63,308 bases of DNA from Streptomyces himastatinicus ATCC 53653 (GCF_000158915.1 NZ_GG657754.1:9173814-9237121); one strand, 5' to 3'. Positions 31,511 to 40,198 are shown, counted from the stretch's first letter. The notes: a model not told the origin generated them from the sequence alone. Translations and numbers: made by a program.

Positions 31511-32524
31511 TCACGCCCGGAACCGCGGCAGCACCTCGTCCCGGAACAGCCGCATCGTGGCCAGCACCTGCTCCTGCTCCAGGTCGTACCACTGCATCCG
31601 CAGGATCACATAGTCCACCCCGAGCGCCGCCAGCTCGCCGAGCTTGGCGGCCGCCACGTCCGGGGTGCAGAAGAGGTACGACTCGTCCGCCACCTGCGCG
31701 GCCGCCGCGTCGCTGGTCAAGTGGCGGTACGACGCCGTGGTGTCCGGCGCGTCGAAGGCCGCGTACGCACGGGTGAGCGCGCCCCGCGCCCGCAGCCCGA
31801 TCTCCCGCGCCCGGTCGCCGTCGTGGTCGAGGACCAGCTCCCTGCGGACGACGTACGAGAACGGGCGCTCCGCCCGGCCGTACCGCGCAGCCTCCTCGCG
31901 CCGCCAGCCGATCACGGTCTTCAGCCGGTCCGGTGCGACATGCGGCGGGATGATCCACCCGTCGCCGAGCCGCGCCGCCCGCCGCGCCCCCGCCCGGTGC
32001 GCCCCGGCGCCGATCCACACTGGCGGGCCGCCGGGTCGTACGGGAGGCAGGCTGATCCGCTCGCCGTCCACGGTGAAGTGGGTGCCCGTGTGCCGGACCG
32101 TCTCGCCGGACCACAGGGCGCGGATGACCTCGACGGCCTCCTCGTACCGGGGTTTGCGTTCGTCCATCGGGATCCCGAACGACCGGAACTCGTTCTCCCG
32201 GTAGCCCATGCCGAAGCCCGCGATGACCTGGCCGCCGGACAGATGGTCGAGCGTGGCGTACAGCTCGGCGACCTCCACGGGGTGGTGCAGCGGCAGGATC
32301 AGCATGTTCGTGCCGATGTCCATGCCGCCCGTCTCCGACGTCAGCGCCGCCAGCGTCGGGAGCGGCTGGAGGGTGGGCATGTTGCCGAGGTAGTGCTGAA
32401 GCATCCACACCGAGGAGAACCCGGCCTCCCGGGCCGCCGCGACCTGCTCGCGCAGGGCGGGGATCCGCTGAGCGGGGACCACGCCCGGCGGGAAGTCGTT
32501 CATGATCGCGAGACCGAACCTCAT
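31511..32524 (-). CDS. LLM-class flavin-dependent (F420 or FMN) oxidoreductase
   Basis: A 337-residue luciferase-like monooxygenase fold protein: MRFGLAIMNDFPPGV, AREAGFSSVWMLQHY, IGTNMLILPLHHPVEVAE, LDHLSGGQVIAGFGMGYRENEFRSFG, and PPVWIGAGAHRAGARRAARLGDGW. In actinobacteria many such proteins use F420; others are FMN monooxygenases, and the sequence does not settle which. The two-subunit luciferase-like ketone monooxygenases for terpenoids belong to the same superfamily, which fits the neighbourhood. It converges on the Baeyer-Villiger gene with 7 bp between stops, and has its own upstream operator-like dyad. Confidence 0.87.
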   Translation of the reverse strand: MRFGLAIMNDFPPGVVPAQRIPALREQVAAAREAGFSSVWMLQHYLGNMPTLQPLPTLAALTSETGGMDIGTNMLILPLHHPVEVAELYATLDHLSGGQVIAGFGMGYRENEFRSFGIPMDERKPRYEEAVEVIRALWSGETVRHTGTHFTVDGERISLPPVRPGGPPVWIGAGAHRAGARRAARLGDGWIIPPHVAPDRLKTVIGWRREEAARYGRAERPFSYVVRRELVLDHDGDRAREIGLRARGALTRAYAAFDAPDTTASYRHLTSDAAAAQVADESYLFCTPDVAAAKLGELAALGVDYVILRMQWYDLEQEQVLATMRLFRDEVLPRFRA

Positions 32525-32574
32525 CTGGGACTCCGCTCACCGGCCACGAGGGTGCTGGGCACACGGGACACGGA

Positions 32575-32590
32575 AACTATGCTCACGTTT
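32575..32590. promoter_or_regulatory. Putative operator AACTAT-GCTC-ACGTTT before the LLM gene
   Basis: AACTATGCTCACGTTT, 50 bp upstream of the LLM-class start at 32524. The left arm is the consensus AACTAT. The GC-x-C centre and TT end resemble the 28420 site. The spacing to the start codon (50 bp) is close to that at 7669 (48 bp). Confidence 0.5.
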
Positions 32591-32617
32591 TCCCGGCGAC
32601 GCAAGACACGCGTCCGG

Positions 32618-33475
32618 TCACGGCTCAGGGGTGAGCTGTCCGCGCATCCGTACCGTCTCCGCCGGGTCCCAGCCCTCGCGCGGCACCGACGACAGCAGCA
32701 GCCGGGTGTACGGGTCCTCCGGGGCGTCCAGCACCCGGGCCGTCGGGCCCGTCTCGACGGCCCGGCCGCGCCGCATCACCAGCGTGTCGTCCGTGACGTG
32801 CCCGACGACGGCCAGGTCATGGCTGACGAAGACCAGCGCCACCCCCGTCTCCCGGCGGATCTCGGCGAGGAGCAGGAGGATCTGCGCCTGGATGGACACG
32901 TCCAGCGCGGCCACCGCCTCGTCCAGCACCAGCACCTCGGGTTCCACGGCGAGCGCACGGGCGATGGCCAGCCGCTGGCACTGGCCCCCGGACAGCCCCC
33001 GCGGCCGGGCTTCGGCCTCCCGTTTGCCCAGGCCCACCTGGTCGAGGAGTTCGTCGACCCGCGTGGTGGCGGCCCGGCCCTGGTGCCGCCCGTGCAGCCG
33101 CAGCGCCCCGTGCAGACACTGACGCGCCGACAGTCGTGGGTCGAGGGACACATACGGGTCCTGGAACACGATCTGGATCTCGCGGGCGCGCCGCAGCCGC
33201 TCCGCCCCGCGCCCGACCGGGCCCCGCGGCCTTCCGCCGCGTACGCCGGGGGTCCGCTCCCGCCCGTTCACGGTGATCGTGCCCGCGTCCGGCCGTACGA
33301 GGTCCACCAGCATGCGGGCGACCGTGGTCTTGCCGGAGCCGGACTCCCCGACGATGCCCAGCGAGCCGCCCGCCGGGACGGTGAACGAGACCGTGTCCAC
33401 GGCCGTCGTCCGGCCGCCGTCCGGGAGGGCGTAGGTCTTGTACAGGCCCTCGACGACGAGTGCGGGGGTGGTCAT
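32618..33475 (-). CDS. Peptide-type ABC transporter ATP-binding protein (DppF-like)
   Basis: A 285-residue ATPase, shorter than usual because the C-terminal Cys-containing oligopeptide extension is missing after the VLDAPEDPYTRLLLSSVP segment. It has Walker A GIVGESGSGKTT, Q-loop IVFQDPYVSLDP, signature LSGGQCQR, Walker B VLVLDEAVAALD (Ala where Thr/Pro-Ser is common) and H-loop FVSHD. ATG 33475 overlaps the upstream DppD-like stop by four bases. It is last gene of the second peptide-type operon, acting with the partner ATPase and two permeases. Confidence 0.9.
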   Translation of the reverse strand: MTTPALVVEGLYKTYALPDGGRTTAVDTVSFTVPAGGSLGIVGESGSGKTTVARMLVDLVRPDAGTITVNGRERTPGVRGGRPRGPVGRGAERLRRAREIQIVFQDPYVSLDPRLSARQCLHGALRLHGRHQGRAATTRVDELLDQVGLGKREAEARPRGLSGGQCQRLAIARALAVEPEVLVLDEAVAALDVSIQAQILLLLAEIRRETGVALVFVSHDLAVVGHVTDDTLVMRRGRAVETGPTARVLDAPEDPYTRLLLSSVPREGWDPAETVRMRGQLTPEP

Positions 33476-34473
33476 GTGCTGCTCCTCGTTACGAGTTCCA
33501 GTCGGCGGCACGCCGCGAACTCCTGCTCGGCGGACGCCCCGCCGCCGAACGGGATCGCCACCGGCGCCCAGGTGTCGCACTCCGGCTCGGCCTTCGGGCA
33601 GCGCGGGGCGAAGGAGCAGCCGGTGAGGGCGTCGGACAGGGACGACGGACGGCCGGGGATGGGGCGCGGTTCGTGGTCCCTGCCCAGGGTGGGCGAGCAT
33701 TCCAGCAGCCCGCGGGTGTAGGGGTGCCGCGGCTCCGCGAACAGCCCGCGGGCGGGCTGGTGTTCCACCACATGGCCCGCGTACATCACGTACACGCGGT
33801 CGCAGTAGGCGGCGGCGAGCGGCAGGTCGTGGGTGATGAACAGGGTCCCGAGGCCGCTGCCTGACTCCCGGCGTTCGGCCTGGATGCCGCGCAGCAGCGC
33901 CAGCACCTCCGCCTGGGTGGTGGCGTCCAGCGCGCTCGTCGCCTCGTCGGCGAGGAGCAGGTCGGGTTCGGTGCACAGCGCGGCGGCGATCACGACGCGC
34001 TGGAGCATTCCGCCGGACAGCTCGTGCGGGCGCTGCCGCATCCGGCGCTCCGGATCGGGCAGGCCCACGGAGGCCAGCAGCTCCGTCGCCTTCGCCACCG
34101 CCGCGCGCTTCGGCAGGCCCAGGACCCGGATGAGCGGTTCGGTGAGGAAGTCGCCGATCCGGCGCACCGGGTTCATCGCGGAACGCGGGTCCTGGAAGAT
34201 CATGGAGACGGTGCGGGACCGGTGTGCGCGCAGCCGCGCGGGGTCCATGGTCAGGACGTCCTCGCCGTCGACCCGTACGGAGCCGGAGGCGTGGGCGTGC
34301 TCGGGGAGCATGCGCAGCACGGCCCGTGCCGTGGTGGACTTGCCGGAGCCCGACTCGCCGACCAGGCCGACCACTTCACCCCGGTCGATCCGCAGCGACA
34401 CCCCGCTGAGCAGTGGCCGGGCGGCGGCACCGGCGGGCAGCCGGAGGGTGAGATCCTCGATGTCCAGCAGCAT
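33472..34473 (-). CDS. Peptide-type ABC transporter ATP-binding protein (DppD-like)
   Basis: A 333-residue ATPase with Walker A GLVGESGSGKST (about 35-46), Q-loop MIFQDPRSAMNPVRRIGDF, signature LSGGMLQR, Walker B LLLADEATSALD and H-loop FITHDLPLAAAYCD. The oligopeptide C-terminal extension with CSFAPRCPKAEPEC is followed by CRRLELV. The Ala in DEATSAL replaces the usual Pro but catalytic Glu is kept. It lies 7 bp downstream of the DppC-like gene and overlaps the next ATPase. It energises import at the cytoplasmic face. Confidence 0.91.
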   Translation of the reverse strand: MLLDIEDLTLRLPAGAAARPLLSGVSLRIDRGEVVGLVGESGSGKSTTARAVLRMLPEHAHASGSVRVDGEDVLTMDPARLRAHRSRTVSMIFQDPRSAMNPVRRIGDFLTEPLIRVLGLPKRAAVAKATELLASVGLPDPERRMRQRPHELSGGMLQRVVIAAALCTEPDLLLADEATSALDATTQAEVLALLRGIQAERRESGSGLGTLFITHDLPLAAAYCDRVYVMYAGHVVEHQPARGLFAEPRHPYTRGLLECSPTLGRDHEPRPIPGRPSSLSDALTGCSFAPRCPKAEPECDTWAPVAIPFGGGASAEQEFAACRRLELVTRSST

Positions 34474-34479
34474 GGCCGG

Positions 34480-35331
34480 TTACCTCCCGTGGCCGAGGCG
34501 GTCCGAGACCCAGACCCCGACGATGTTGAAGGCCACCACGACGGCGGCGATGGCCGTGCCCGGTACGAGGGCGGGCAGCAGCGCCCCCTGCACCACGGCG
34601 TCCTGCCCCTCCTGCACCATCAGCCCCCAGTCGATCGAGGGCGATCCGGCGCCGAAGCCCAGATAGCTGAGGGTGGCCAGGCTCATCAGCCCCTCGCCGA
34701 AGAGCACCACGAGGTAGCCGATGAGCGCACCGGACAGATTGGGCACGAGGTGCCGTACGCAGATCCGCGCCCCGCTCATGCCCTGGACCCGGTAGGCGTC
34801 GATGTACGGCTGGGAGCGCTCGGCGAGGGCGACGCTGCGGGTGTAGCGCGCGATCGTGGGTGCGTACGCGAGCCCCAGGGCGAGGATCGACGTGGTGAGC
34901 CCGTCGCCGAAGACCGCGATCACCAACACGACGAACAGCAGGCCCGGGAAGGCGTACATCACATCGGTCACGCGCGAGAGCAGGGTGTCCACCCAGCCGC
35001 CCCGCCAGGCCGCCACCGTGCCCATGGTGATGCCGAGCACCGCTGCCAGGGCGAGCAGCGCCAGCGGGGCCAGCAGGCTCGACCGGGCGCCGTACAGGAC
35101 CCGGGAGAGCAGATCCTGTCCCGAGGCGTCGGTGCCCAGCGGGTGCTGTGACGTCGTCCCCGCGAGCGAGGCGGACAGGTCGACCGCGTCGGGCGCGTGG
35201 GGTGCGAGCAGGGGTGCGCACACCGCCGCCACCACGACCAGGGCGAGGAAGCCGCCCGCGACGATCACCTGGAGCGGGCGGCGGTCCCGTATCGTCACCG
35301 GGACCAGGGCCCCGGCCGTCACCGTCGTCAT
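34480..35331 (-). CDS. Peptide-type ABC transporter permease (DppC-like)
   Basis: A 283-residue membrane protein. An N-terminal helix (VIVAGGFLALVVVAAVCAPLLAP) is followed by HPLGTDASGQDLLSRVLYGARSSL, the DppC hallmark. Helices include LLAPLALLALAAVLGI and LLFVVLVIAVFG. The EAA loop is YIDAYRVQGMSGARICVRHLVPN, which docks on the ATPases. The C-terminus ends NIVGVWVSDRLGH, typical for the family. The ATG overlaps the DppB stop. Unlike the first system, this permease is not fused to its ATPase. Confidence 0.92.
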   Translation of the reverse strand: MTTVTAGALVPVTIRDRRPLQVIVAGGFLALVVVAAVCAPLLAPHAPDAVDLSASLAGTTSQHPLGTDASGQDLLSRVLYGARSSLLAPLALLALAAVLGITMGTVAAWRGGWVDTLLSRVTDVMYAFPGLLFVVLVIAVFGDGLTTSILALGLAYAPTIARYTRSVALAERSQPYIDAYRVQGMSGARICVRHLVPNLSGALIGYLVVLFGEGLMSLATLSYLGFGAGSPSIDWGLMVQEGQDAVVQGALLPALVPGTAIAAVVVAFNIVGVWVSDRLGHGR

Positions 35332-36302
35332 GCGGTCTTCACCCTCTTCGCCGTGTGCCGCTTCGTGCCCCGTGAGACCCGGGGGTCGATCAGGGGATGG
35401 ACCAGGTCGACCAGCGTCGTCACCACCACATAGCCGATGACCATCAGCAGCAGTACGGCCTGGGTGACCGGGAAGTCATGCGTACTGATCGCGCTCACCA
35501 GCAGTGAGCCGACCCCGCTGAGCCCGAAGGCCGTCTCGACCACGACCGTTCCGGCGAGCATGCCCGCCATGACGAGCCCGCACATGGTGACGATCGGGCC
35601 GAGCGCGTTGCGCAGCACATGCCGGATGACGATCTGCCGCTCCGCCATCCCGGAGGCCCGGGCGGCGTCCACGTGGTCGGAGGCGTACGCCTCGGCCATC
35701 GCTTGCCGGGTGACCCGGCTGATCACCGCGAGTGCTCCGAGGGCCAGGGCGAACGCGGGGAGCGTCAAGTGGTGCAGCCGGCCGGTGAATCCCTCACCCT
35801 GGCCGGTCACCGGGAACCAGCCCAGCCGCACCCCGAACAGCGACACCAGCGCGATGGCCGCGACGAACGAGGGGACCGACGCGGCGAGCGTGGTGCCCCC
35901 GACGACGGCCGAGTCCACCCAGCCGCGCCGCAGCGCCGCCAGGACACCGGAGCCGACGCCCAGGATCACGAAGAACACCGTGGCGTAGGCGACGAGTTCC
36001 AGGGTGGTGGGCAGCCGCGCGCCGATCAGGTCCGCCACATGGTCGCGGTACTGGAACGACCGGCCCAGGTCGCCCTGGGCGCTGTCCCACAGCCACCTGC
36101 CGTACTGGACGACGAGCGGCTCGTCGAGGTGGTACTGCGCGCGGACCGCCGCGAGCTTCTCCGGGGTGAGTTCCTGACGGCTGCCGGAGAGGAGGACGGC
36201 GGGGTCTCCCGGGGCGGCGTAGGCGGCGGCGAAGATGACGAACGACGCGGCGAACAGCGTGGCGAACAGTCCGGCGAGCCGGCGCGGCAGTCCGCGGAGC
36301 AT
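35328..36302 (-). CDS. Peptide-type ABC transporter permease (DppB-like)
   Basis: A 324-residue permease: first helix GLFATLFAASFVIFAAAYAAPGDPAVLL, the periplasmic loop with SFQYRDHVADLIGARLPTT, then helices VFFVILGVGSGVLAAL and FVAAIALVSLFGV. The EAA segment is ASDHVDAARASGMAERQIVIRHVLRNALGP, and LLVSAISTHDFPVTQAVLL is the family's penultimate region. The ATG at 36302 follows the binding-protein stop region by 4 bp, and its stop overlaps DppC. The transported ligand is unknown. Confidence 0.92.
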   Translation of the reverse strand: MLRGLPRRLAGLFATLFAASFVIFAAAYAAPGDPAVLLSGSRQELTPEKLAAVRAQYHLDEPLVVQYGRWLWDSAQGDLGRSFQYRDHVADLIGARLPTTLELVAYATVFFVILGVGSGVLAALRRGWVDSAVVGGTTLAASVPSFVAAIALVSLFGVRLGWFPVTGQGEGFTGRLHHLTLPAFALALGALAVISRVTRQAMAEAYASDHVDAARASGMAERQIVIRHVLRNALGPIVTMCGLVMAGMLAGTVVVETAFGLSGVGSLLVSAISTHDFPVTQAVLLLMVIGYVVVTTLVDLVHPLIDPRVSRGTKRHTAKRVKTA

Positions 36303-36306
36303 GGCG

Positions 36307-37956
36307 TCAGCCCTTCCTCTTGCCGAGGTCGGCGGCCCACGGGTAGTACAGCGACACCATGGACGCCGGGGGACCGGTGTACTTCTCGCCGAGCACCATC
36401 ACCGACGGCACCTGCACCAGCGGGATCCACACCGCGTTGTCCGCGAACTTCTTCTGCGCGTCGATGATGAGATCCGCGCGCTTGCCGTCGTCGAGCGTCT
36501 GCTGTGCCTTGGCGACGAGCGCGTCGTAGCCGCGGTCCGCGTAGCCGAGCCAGTTGTTGGCGTTGCCGGACATGCCGTTGTCGTAGAAGCCCACCGGGTC
36601 GGCCTTGGAGATGTACCAGTCGACCGGGATCAGGTCGAAGCCCTTGCGCGCCTTCGGGTCGGAGAAGAACTCCCCGTACTGGCTCGGCGGGATGGTCTTG
36701 ACGGTCACCTTCAGCCCGATCTTCTGGGCCGCGCCGCGCACCGCGTTGGTGATGACCGTCTGGATGTCGGTGCCGTCGTTGGACACCACCACCGGCTTCC
36801 CGGGCTCACCCGCCTGCTCGACCAGCTTCTTCGCCCGCGCGATGTCGTCCCCGGACGGCGACGCCGTGTACGCGGTGGACTTCTCCAGCTCTTTCTGCGC
36901 TTGTCGGAACGCGCCCTTCTGATAGCCCCACGCACCCGGGCCCACCGGGGTCGCCCAGGGCTCGGCGAGGCCGCTGAAGCCGGACTTGGCGATCCCCTTG
37001 CGGTCCATCGCCAACGACAGCGCCTCGCGCAGCTTGGCGTCCTTCAGCGCACCGCTGTCGGTGGGGACCAGCGACCAGGCGGTGGTGGACTGCCCGTAGT
37101 AGGCGCGTACGTTCTTCTTCTTGGCGAGCACGGCGGCGGGGCCGGTGGCCGTCAGATAGGCGCCGTCCGCGGCTCCGGTGGACAGGGCGTTGACCAGCGC
37201 GCTGCCGGAGGCCCAGCGGAAGACGACTTGCTTGGTGAGCGGGCGGACCTTGGTGTCCCAGTAGTTCGCGGCGCGCTCGACGGTGAGGGAGGAGCCGGAG
37301 TCCCACTTCTTCACCCGGTAAGGACCGGTGCAGGCGTCGGGGTGGCCGGGGGTGCCGAAGTCATCGCCCTGCTTCTCGACCACCTTGCGTTCCATGACGA
37401 TCCCGGCGTCACCGGCCAGGGCCTTCATGAACAGCGCGCTGGGCTTCTTGAACGTGATGGTGACCTGGGAAGGCCCGGTCTTGGCGATCGTGTCGACGTC
37501 CTCGTACTCGTCCGACTCGGACATCTCCGGACGGGCGTGCCGCTTGAGGCTCCACACCACGTCGTCGGCCGTCATCCGGGCGCCGTCGTGGAAGGTGACG
37601 TCGTCGCGGAGGGTGAGGACGAGCTTCTTGCCGCCCGCGTACTCGGCCTTCTTCGCGAGGTGCGGTGCGGTGGTGAGGTCCGGCCGCAGCTGGAGCAGCC
37701 GCTCGCACACATTGGCCAGCACGGTGCGGGTGCTGCTGCCGCCCTGGCTGTCCATGTCGAGCGTGCCGGGCTCGTTCTCCACGAGCCAGTTCACGGTGGC
37801 GGCGGAGCCGGACGCCTTGGCGGTGGTGTCGGTGAGGCGGATCTTGGCGACGTCGGCGGTGGCGCCGCCGCCCCCGGAGGGCGCCCCGGAGCACCCGGCG
37901 GTGAACAGCAGCGCCCCCGCGACGCCGACTGCGATGGTGAGTTGCGTGGTTCTCAT
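36307..37956 (-). CDS. Peptide-type ABC transporter substrate-binding lipoprotein
   Basis: A 549-residue family-5 binding protein. The signal peptide MRTTQLTIAVGVAGALLF ends in lipobox TAGC, so it is lipid-anchored. The text LVLTLRDDVTFHDGARMTADDVVWSLKRH, RVKKWDSGSSLTVERAANYW, KLREALSLAMDRKGIA and DLIPVDWYISKADPVGFYDN is standard for the peptide/nickel class. The last third has an aromatic-rich ligand region. It follows the C45 hydrolase gene by 35 bp, suggesting that the imported compound is an amide or acylated peptide cleaved by that enzyme; inference only. Confidence 0.9.
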   Translation of the reverse strand: MRTTQLTIAVGVAGALLFTAGCSGAPSGGGGATADVAKIRLTDTTAKASGSAATVNWLVENEPGTLDMDSQGGSSTRTVLANVCERLLQLRPDLTTAPHLAKKAEYAGGKKLVLTLRDDVTFHDGARMTADDVVWSLKRHARPEMSESDEYEDVDTIAKTGPSQVTITFKKPSALFMKALAGDAGIVMERKVVEKQGDDFGTPGHPDACTGPYRVKKWDSGSSLTVERAANYWDTKVRPLTKQVVFRWASGSALVNALSTGAADGAYLTATGPAAVLAKKKNVRAYYGQSTTAWSLVPTDSGALKDAKLREALSLAMDRKGIAKSGFSGLAEPWATPVGPGAWGYQKGAFRQAQKELEKSTAYTASPSGDDIARAKKLVEQAGEPGKPVVVSNDGTDIQTVITNAVRGAAQKIGLKVTVKTIPPSQYGEFFSDPKARKGFDLIPVDWYISKADPVGFYDNGMSGNANNWLGYADRGYDALVAKAQQTLDDGKRADLIIDAQKKFADNAVWIPLVQVPSVMVLGEKYTGPPASMVSLYYPWAADLGKRKG

Positions 37957-37991
37957 GGCAGGCCCTCCGGTGGTTCGGAAGATGAGGGGAG

Positions 37992-39167
37992 TCAGCGCGG
38001 CGCGTGCGGGCCGTCGTAGAGGTTCCAGGGCAGGTGCTGGTACTCGCGGTCGCAGGGCGTGCCGGGAGTCACGTAGTAGTCACCGGTGGTCAGGTCCACG
38101 CAGGAGGACAGCAGCGTCATCCACCGTTTGACCTCGGGCTGCCGGGGGTCGGGGTGGGTGCACAGCCCCTCGGGGTGGCCGAGGTGGTCGGACATGGCCT
38201 GGTGGATGAGCTTGCGGGACTGGTCAGGCGCGGTGGCCCCGCGCAGCTGGCGCAGTCCGGCCTCGGCCCGGGGCACCCGGATCAGGGAATCGGAGGAGCC
38301 GGGCCGGTATCCGGCGGCGAGCTGGACGGGGACGGTGGCCTGGTAGTGGTTGCCGTGGACGAGCAGCCCGTCGTCCGGATACAGCCAGCCGTGTGCGCCC
38401 GGGGTGGTCTCCAGATCGATGGCGAAGCCTTCGCGGCAGGTCAGCAGGGCGTTGCTGGCGATGTGGCCACGGGTGCGGCACAGCACGTCGACCGCCGCGC
38501 TGATCGACTCGCTGTCCAGCACCCGGCGGCGGATCACGGTCTGGGGCAGCCCGATGGCGTCGTCGAACCTGCCGCCCAGACCGTTGGCGTTGAGGGCGAC
38601 GCCCGCGGAGCTGGCGCCCTGGCGGCCGATCTGGCCCGCCTCGACCTGCATGATCAGGGTGGGCCGCGGGGGCTGGACGATCCGCAGCATCAGGAGGGTG
38701 TCCGCGGTGCCCGCCCGCCAGTCCCAGTTCTGGCCGCAGTACACATGGCCGTCGCCGCTCGCCTCGCCCAGGACGGCGAAGGAGGTGCATCCGTCGGCCG
38801 CCGCTTCCTTCGCCTCCGCCACGTCTCCCGGGGTGCCCTCGCTGCCGCGCATCCGGGAGAAGGTCTGGTCGTAGATGATCTCGCCGCGGGCGTTCAGCGC
38901 CAGGATGTCCAGGAGTCCGACCCCCGCGCCCTCGGCGATCCCGCCCATCTCCTCGACCAGATCGGGCGCGTAGTCGCGCACCGGCTCCAGCCAGCGCTCG
39001 GCGCGCGCGGTGACCTGGTCCCAGGTCAGCCCCGACGATTCGCCGAACGCCTCCTCGTAGTAGGTGAGCGCCGCGCCGATCCGCTCGCGCGCCGCCTCGC
39101 CGTACTGGCGGCCACGCTCGGCGGGCGGACCGGAGATCTCGATGATCGGGATGGTGCCGGCTGTCAT
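37992..39167 (-). CDS. C45-family Ntn hydrolase (acyl-CoA:6-APA acyltransferase-like)
   Basis: A 391-residue protein of the family containing fungal isopenicillin-N acyltransferase and bacterial amidases. The opening GPPAERGRQYGEAARERI is typical. The self-cleavage site is Gly-Cys in ADGCTSFAVLGE (around residue 127); Cys becomes the N-terminal nucleophile of the beta subunit. CGQNWDWRAG, VEAGQIGRQGASSAGVALNANGL and HGNHYQ are the family's substrate-pocket signatures. No signal peptide is seen, so it acts in the cytoplasm. It leads the minus-strand operon with the peptide importer and is divergent from an RpiR regulator. Likely activity: hydrolysis or transfer of an N-acyl group on an imported peptide-like compound. 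Confidence 0.88.
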   Translation of the reverse strand: MTAGTIPIIEISGPPAERGRQYGEAARERIGAALTYYEEAFGESSGLTWDQVTARAERWLEPVRDYAPDLVEEMGGIAEGAGVGLLDILALNARGEIIYDQTFSRMRGSEGTPGDVAEAKEAAADGCTSFAVLGEASGDGHVYCGQNWDWRAGTADTLLMLRIVQPPRPTLIMQVEAGQIGRQGASSAGVALNANGLGGRFDDAIGLPQTVIRRRVLDSESISAAVDVLCRTRGHIASNALLTCREGFAIDLETTPGAHGWLYPDDGLLVHGNHYQATVPVQLAAGYRPGSSDSLIRVPRAEAGLRQLRGATAPDQSRKLIHQAMSDHLGHPEGLCTHPDPRQPEVKRWMTLLSSCVDLTTGDYYVTPGTPCDREYQHLPWNLYDGPHAPR

Positions 39168-39226
39168 GGCGCTCCTGTGTGCCGAGGACTCATGAGGGCT
39201 GTAATGTGCGACTGTAATGTTCGTTT

Positions 39227-39260
39227 CAGAAATTCTGGTTTCTGGAATGATGAGACCAGA
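39227..39260. promoter_or_regulatory. Overlapping palindromes in the RpiR/C45 divergent promoter
   Basis: CAGAAATTCTG (39227-39237) is a perfect interrupted palindrome. It overlaps a larger inverted repeat, TCTGGT (39234-39239) with ACCAGA (39255-39260). Repeats of CTGTAATG occur near 39199, 39212 and 39291. This AT-rich block is the only intergenic DNA between the RpiR gene and the C45/ABC operon, so it is probably the RpiR operator plus both promoters. Confidence 0.55.
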
Positions 39261-39295
39261 TGGTAATGACCACTACAGGGAAGTCAAGAGCTGTA

Positions 39296-40198
39296 ATGAG
39301 CGAATCGGATGAGGCGACCGGGGCGACGCGCCTGCACACCGCGGTCCGCGACATGTGGGGAGAGCTGTCCGCCTCGGAGCGCGAGGTGGCCCAGTACCTG
39401 GTGAGCGCCCCGCCGGAGAACCTGCTCTTCGCCAGCGCCCAGGAGCTGGGCGCGGCCAGCGGCACCAGCAACGCCACCGTCGTACGCGCCCTCCAGCGCC
39501 TCGGCTACGCGGGCCTGCCCGCCCTCAAGCGGGAACTCGCCTCCGGCTTCACCTCCGCCACCGCCCCCGAGGAGCGGCTCAAGCAGCGCATCGCCCATGT
39601 CGGCCACGACCTGGAGCAGATCAAGGACCGGGTCTTCGACGAGGCCGTGGAGCGTCTCGACCAGTGCCGCCGCCTGCTGGAGTCGGAGGTGTTCGAGCAG
39701 GCGGTCCGGATGCTGGCCGACGCCCGCGAAGTGGTCGCGTACGGGGTCGGCGCCTCCGAACTCGCCGCCCGCCACGTGGTGCTGAAGCTGCGCCGGGCCG
39801 GGCGCCGGGCACGCTTCATCGGCGCCACCGGCTTCACCATGGCCGACGAACTGCTCGACCTCGGCCGCGGGGACGCCGTGGTGATCCTCCACCCCGGCCG
39901 TCGGCTGCGGGAGTTCACCGTGCTCACCGAGCGGGCGCGGGCCGTCGGCGCGAACGTCCTGCTGGTGACCGACGTGCCCAAGGGCCCCCTCGCCCGCCAC
40001 GCCGATGTGGTGATCAGCGCCCCGCACACCCCCACCGGCATCACCGCCGAGTCCCTGCCGGGCATCGTCGTGATGGACACCCTCGTCCTGGCCCTCGCCT
40101 CGCTGGACGAGCCCCGCGCCGTCGAAGCCTCCCACCAGCTCACCGTGTTGCGCGGGCAGCTCATCGACCGGGCCGAGCCCAAGCAGCGCAAGGGCTGA
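39296..40198 (+). CDS. RpiR/MurR-family transcriptional regulator
   Basis: About 300 residues. An N-terminal HTH_6 domain (LSASEREVAQYLVSAPPENLLFASAQELGAASGTSNATVVRALQ in two halves around residues 20-60) is followed by a C-terminal SIS sugar-phosphate-binding domain (AREVVAYGVGASELAARHVVLKL; GDAVVILHPGRRLREFTVLTERARAVGANVLLVTD). RpiR proteins sense phosphorylated sugars or amino sugars such as MurNAc-6-P. ATG 39296 is taken because the other in-frame ATG at 39260 lies inside the inverted repeats; the Shine-Dalgarno GGGAAG is weak and distant. It is divergent from the C45/ABC operon and followed by two NodB-fold genes. Confidence 0.88.
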   Translation: MSESDEATGATRLHTAVRDMWGELSASEREVAQYLVSAPPENLLFASAQELGAASGTSNATVVRALQRLGYAGLPALKRELASGFTSATAPEERLKQRIAHVGHDLEQIKDRVFDEAVERLDQCRRLLESEVFEQAVRMLADAREVVAYGVGASELAARHVVLKLRRAGRRARFIGATGFTMADELLDLGRGDAVVILHPGRRLREFTVLTERARAVGANVLLVTDVPKGPLARHADVVISAPHTPTGITAESLPGIVVMDTLVLALASLDEPRAVEASHQLTVLRGQLIDRAEPKQRKG

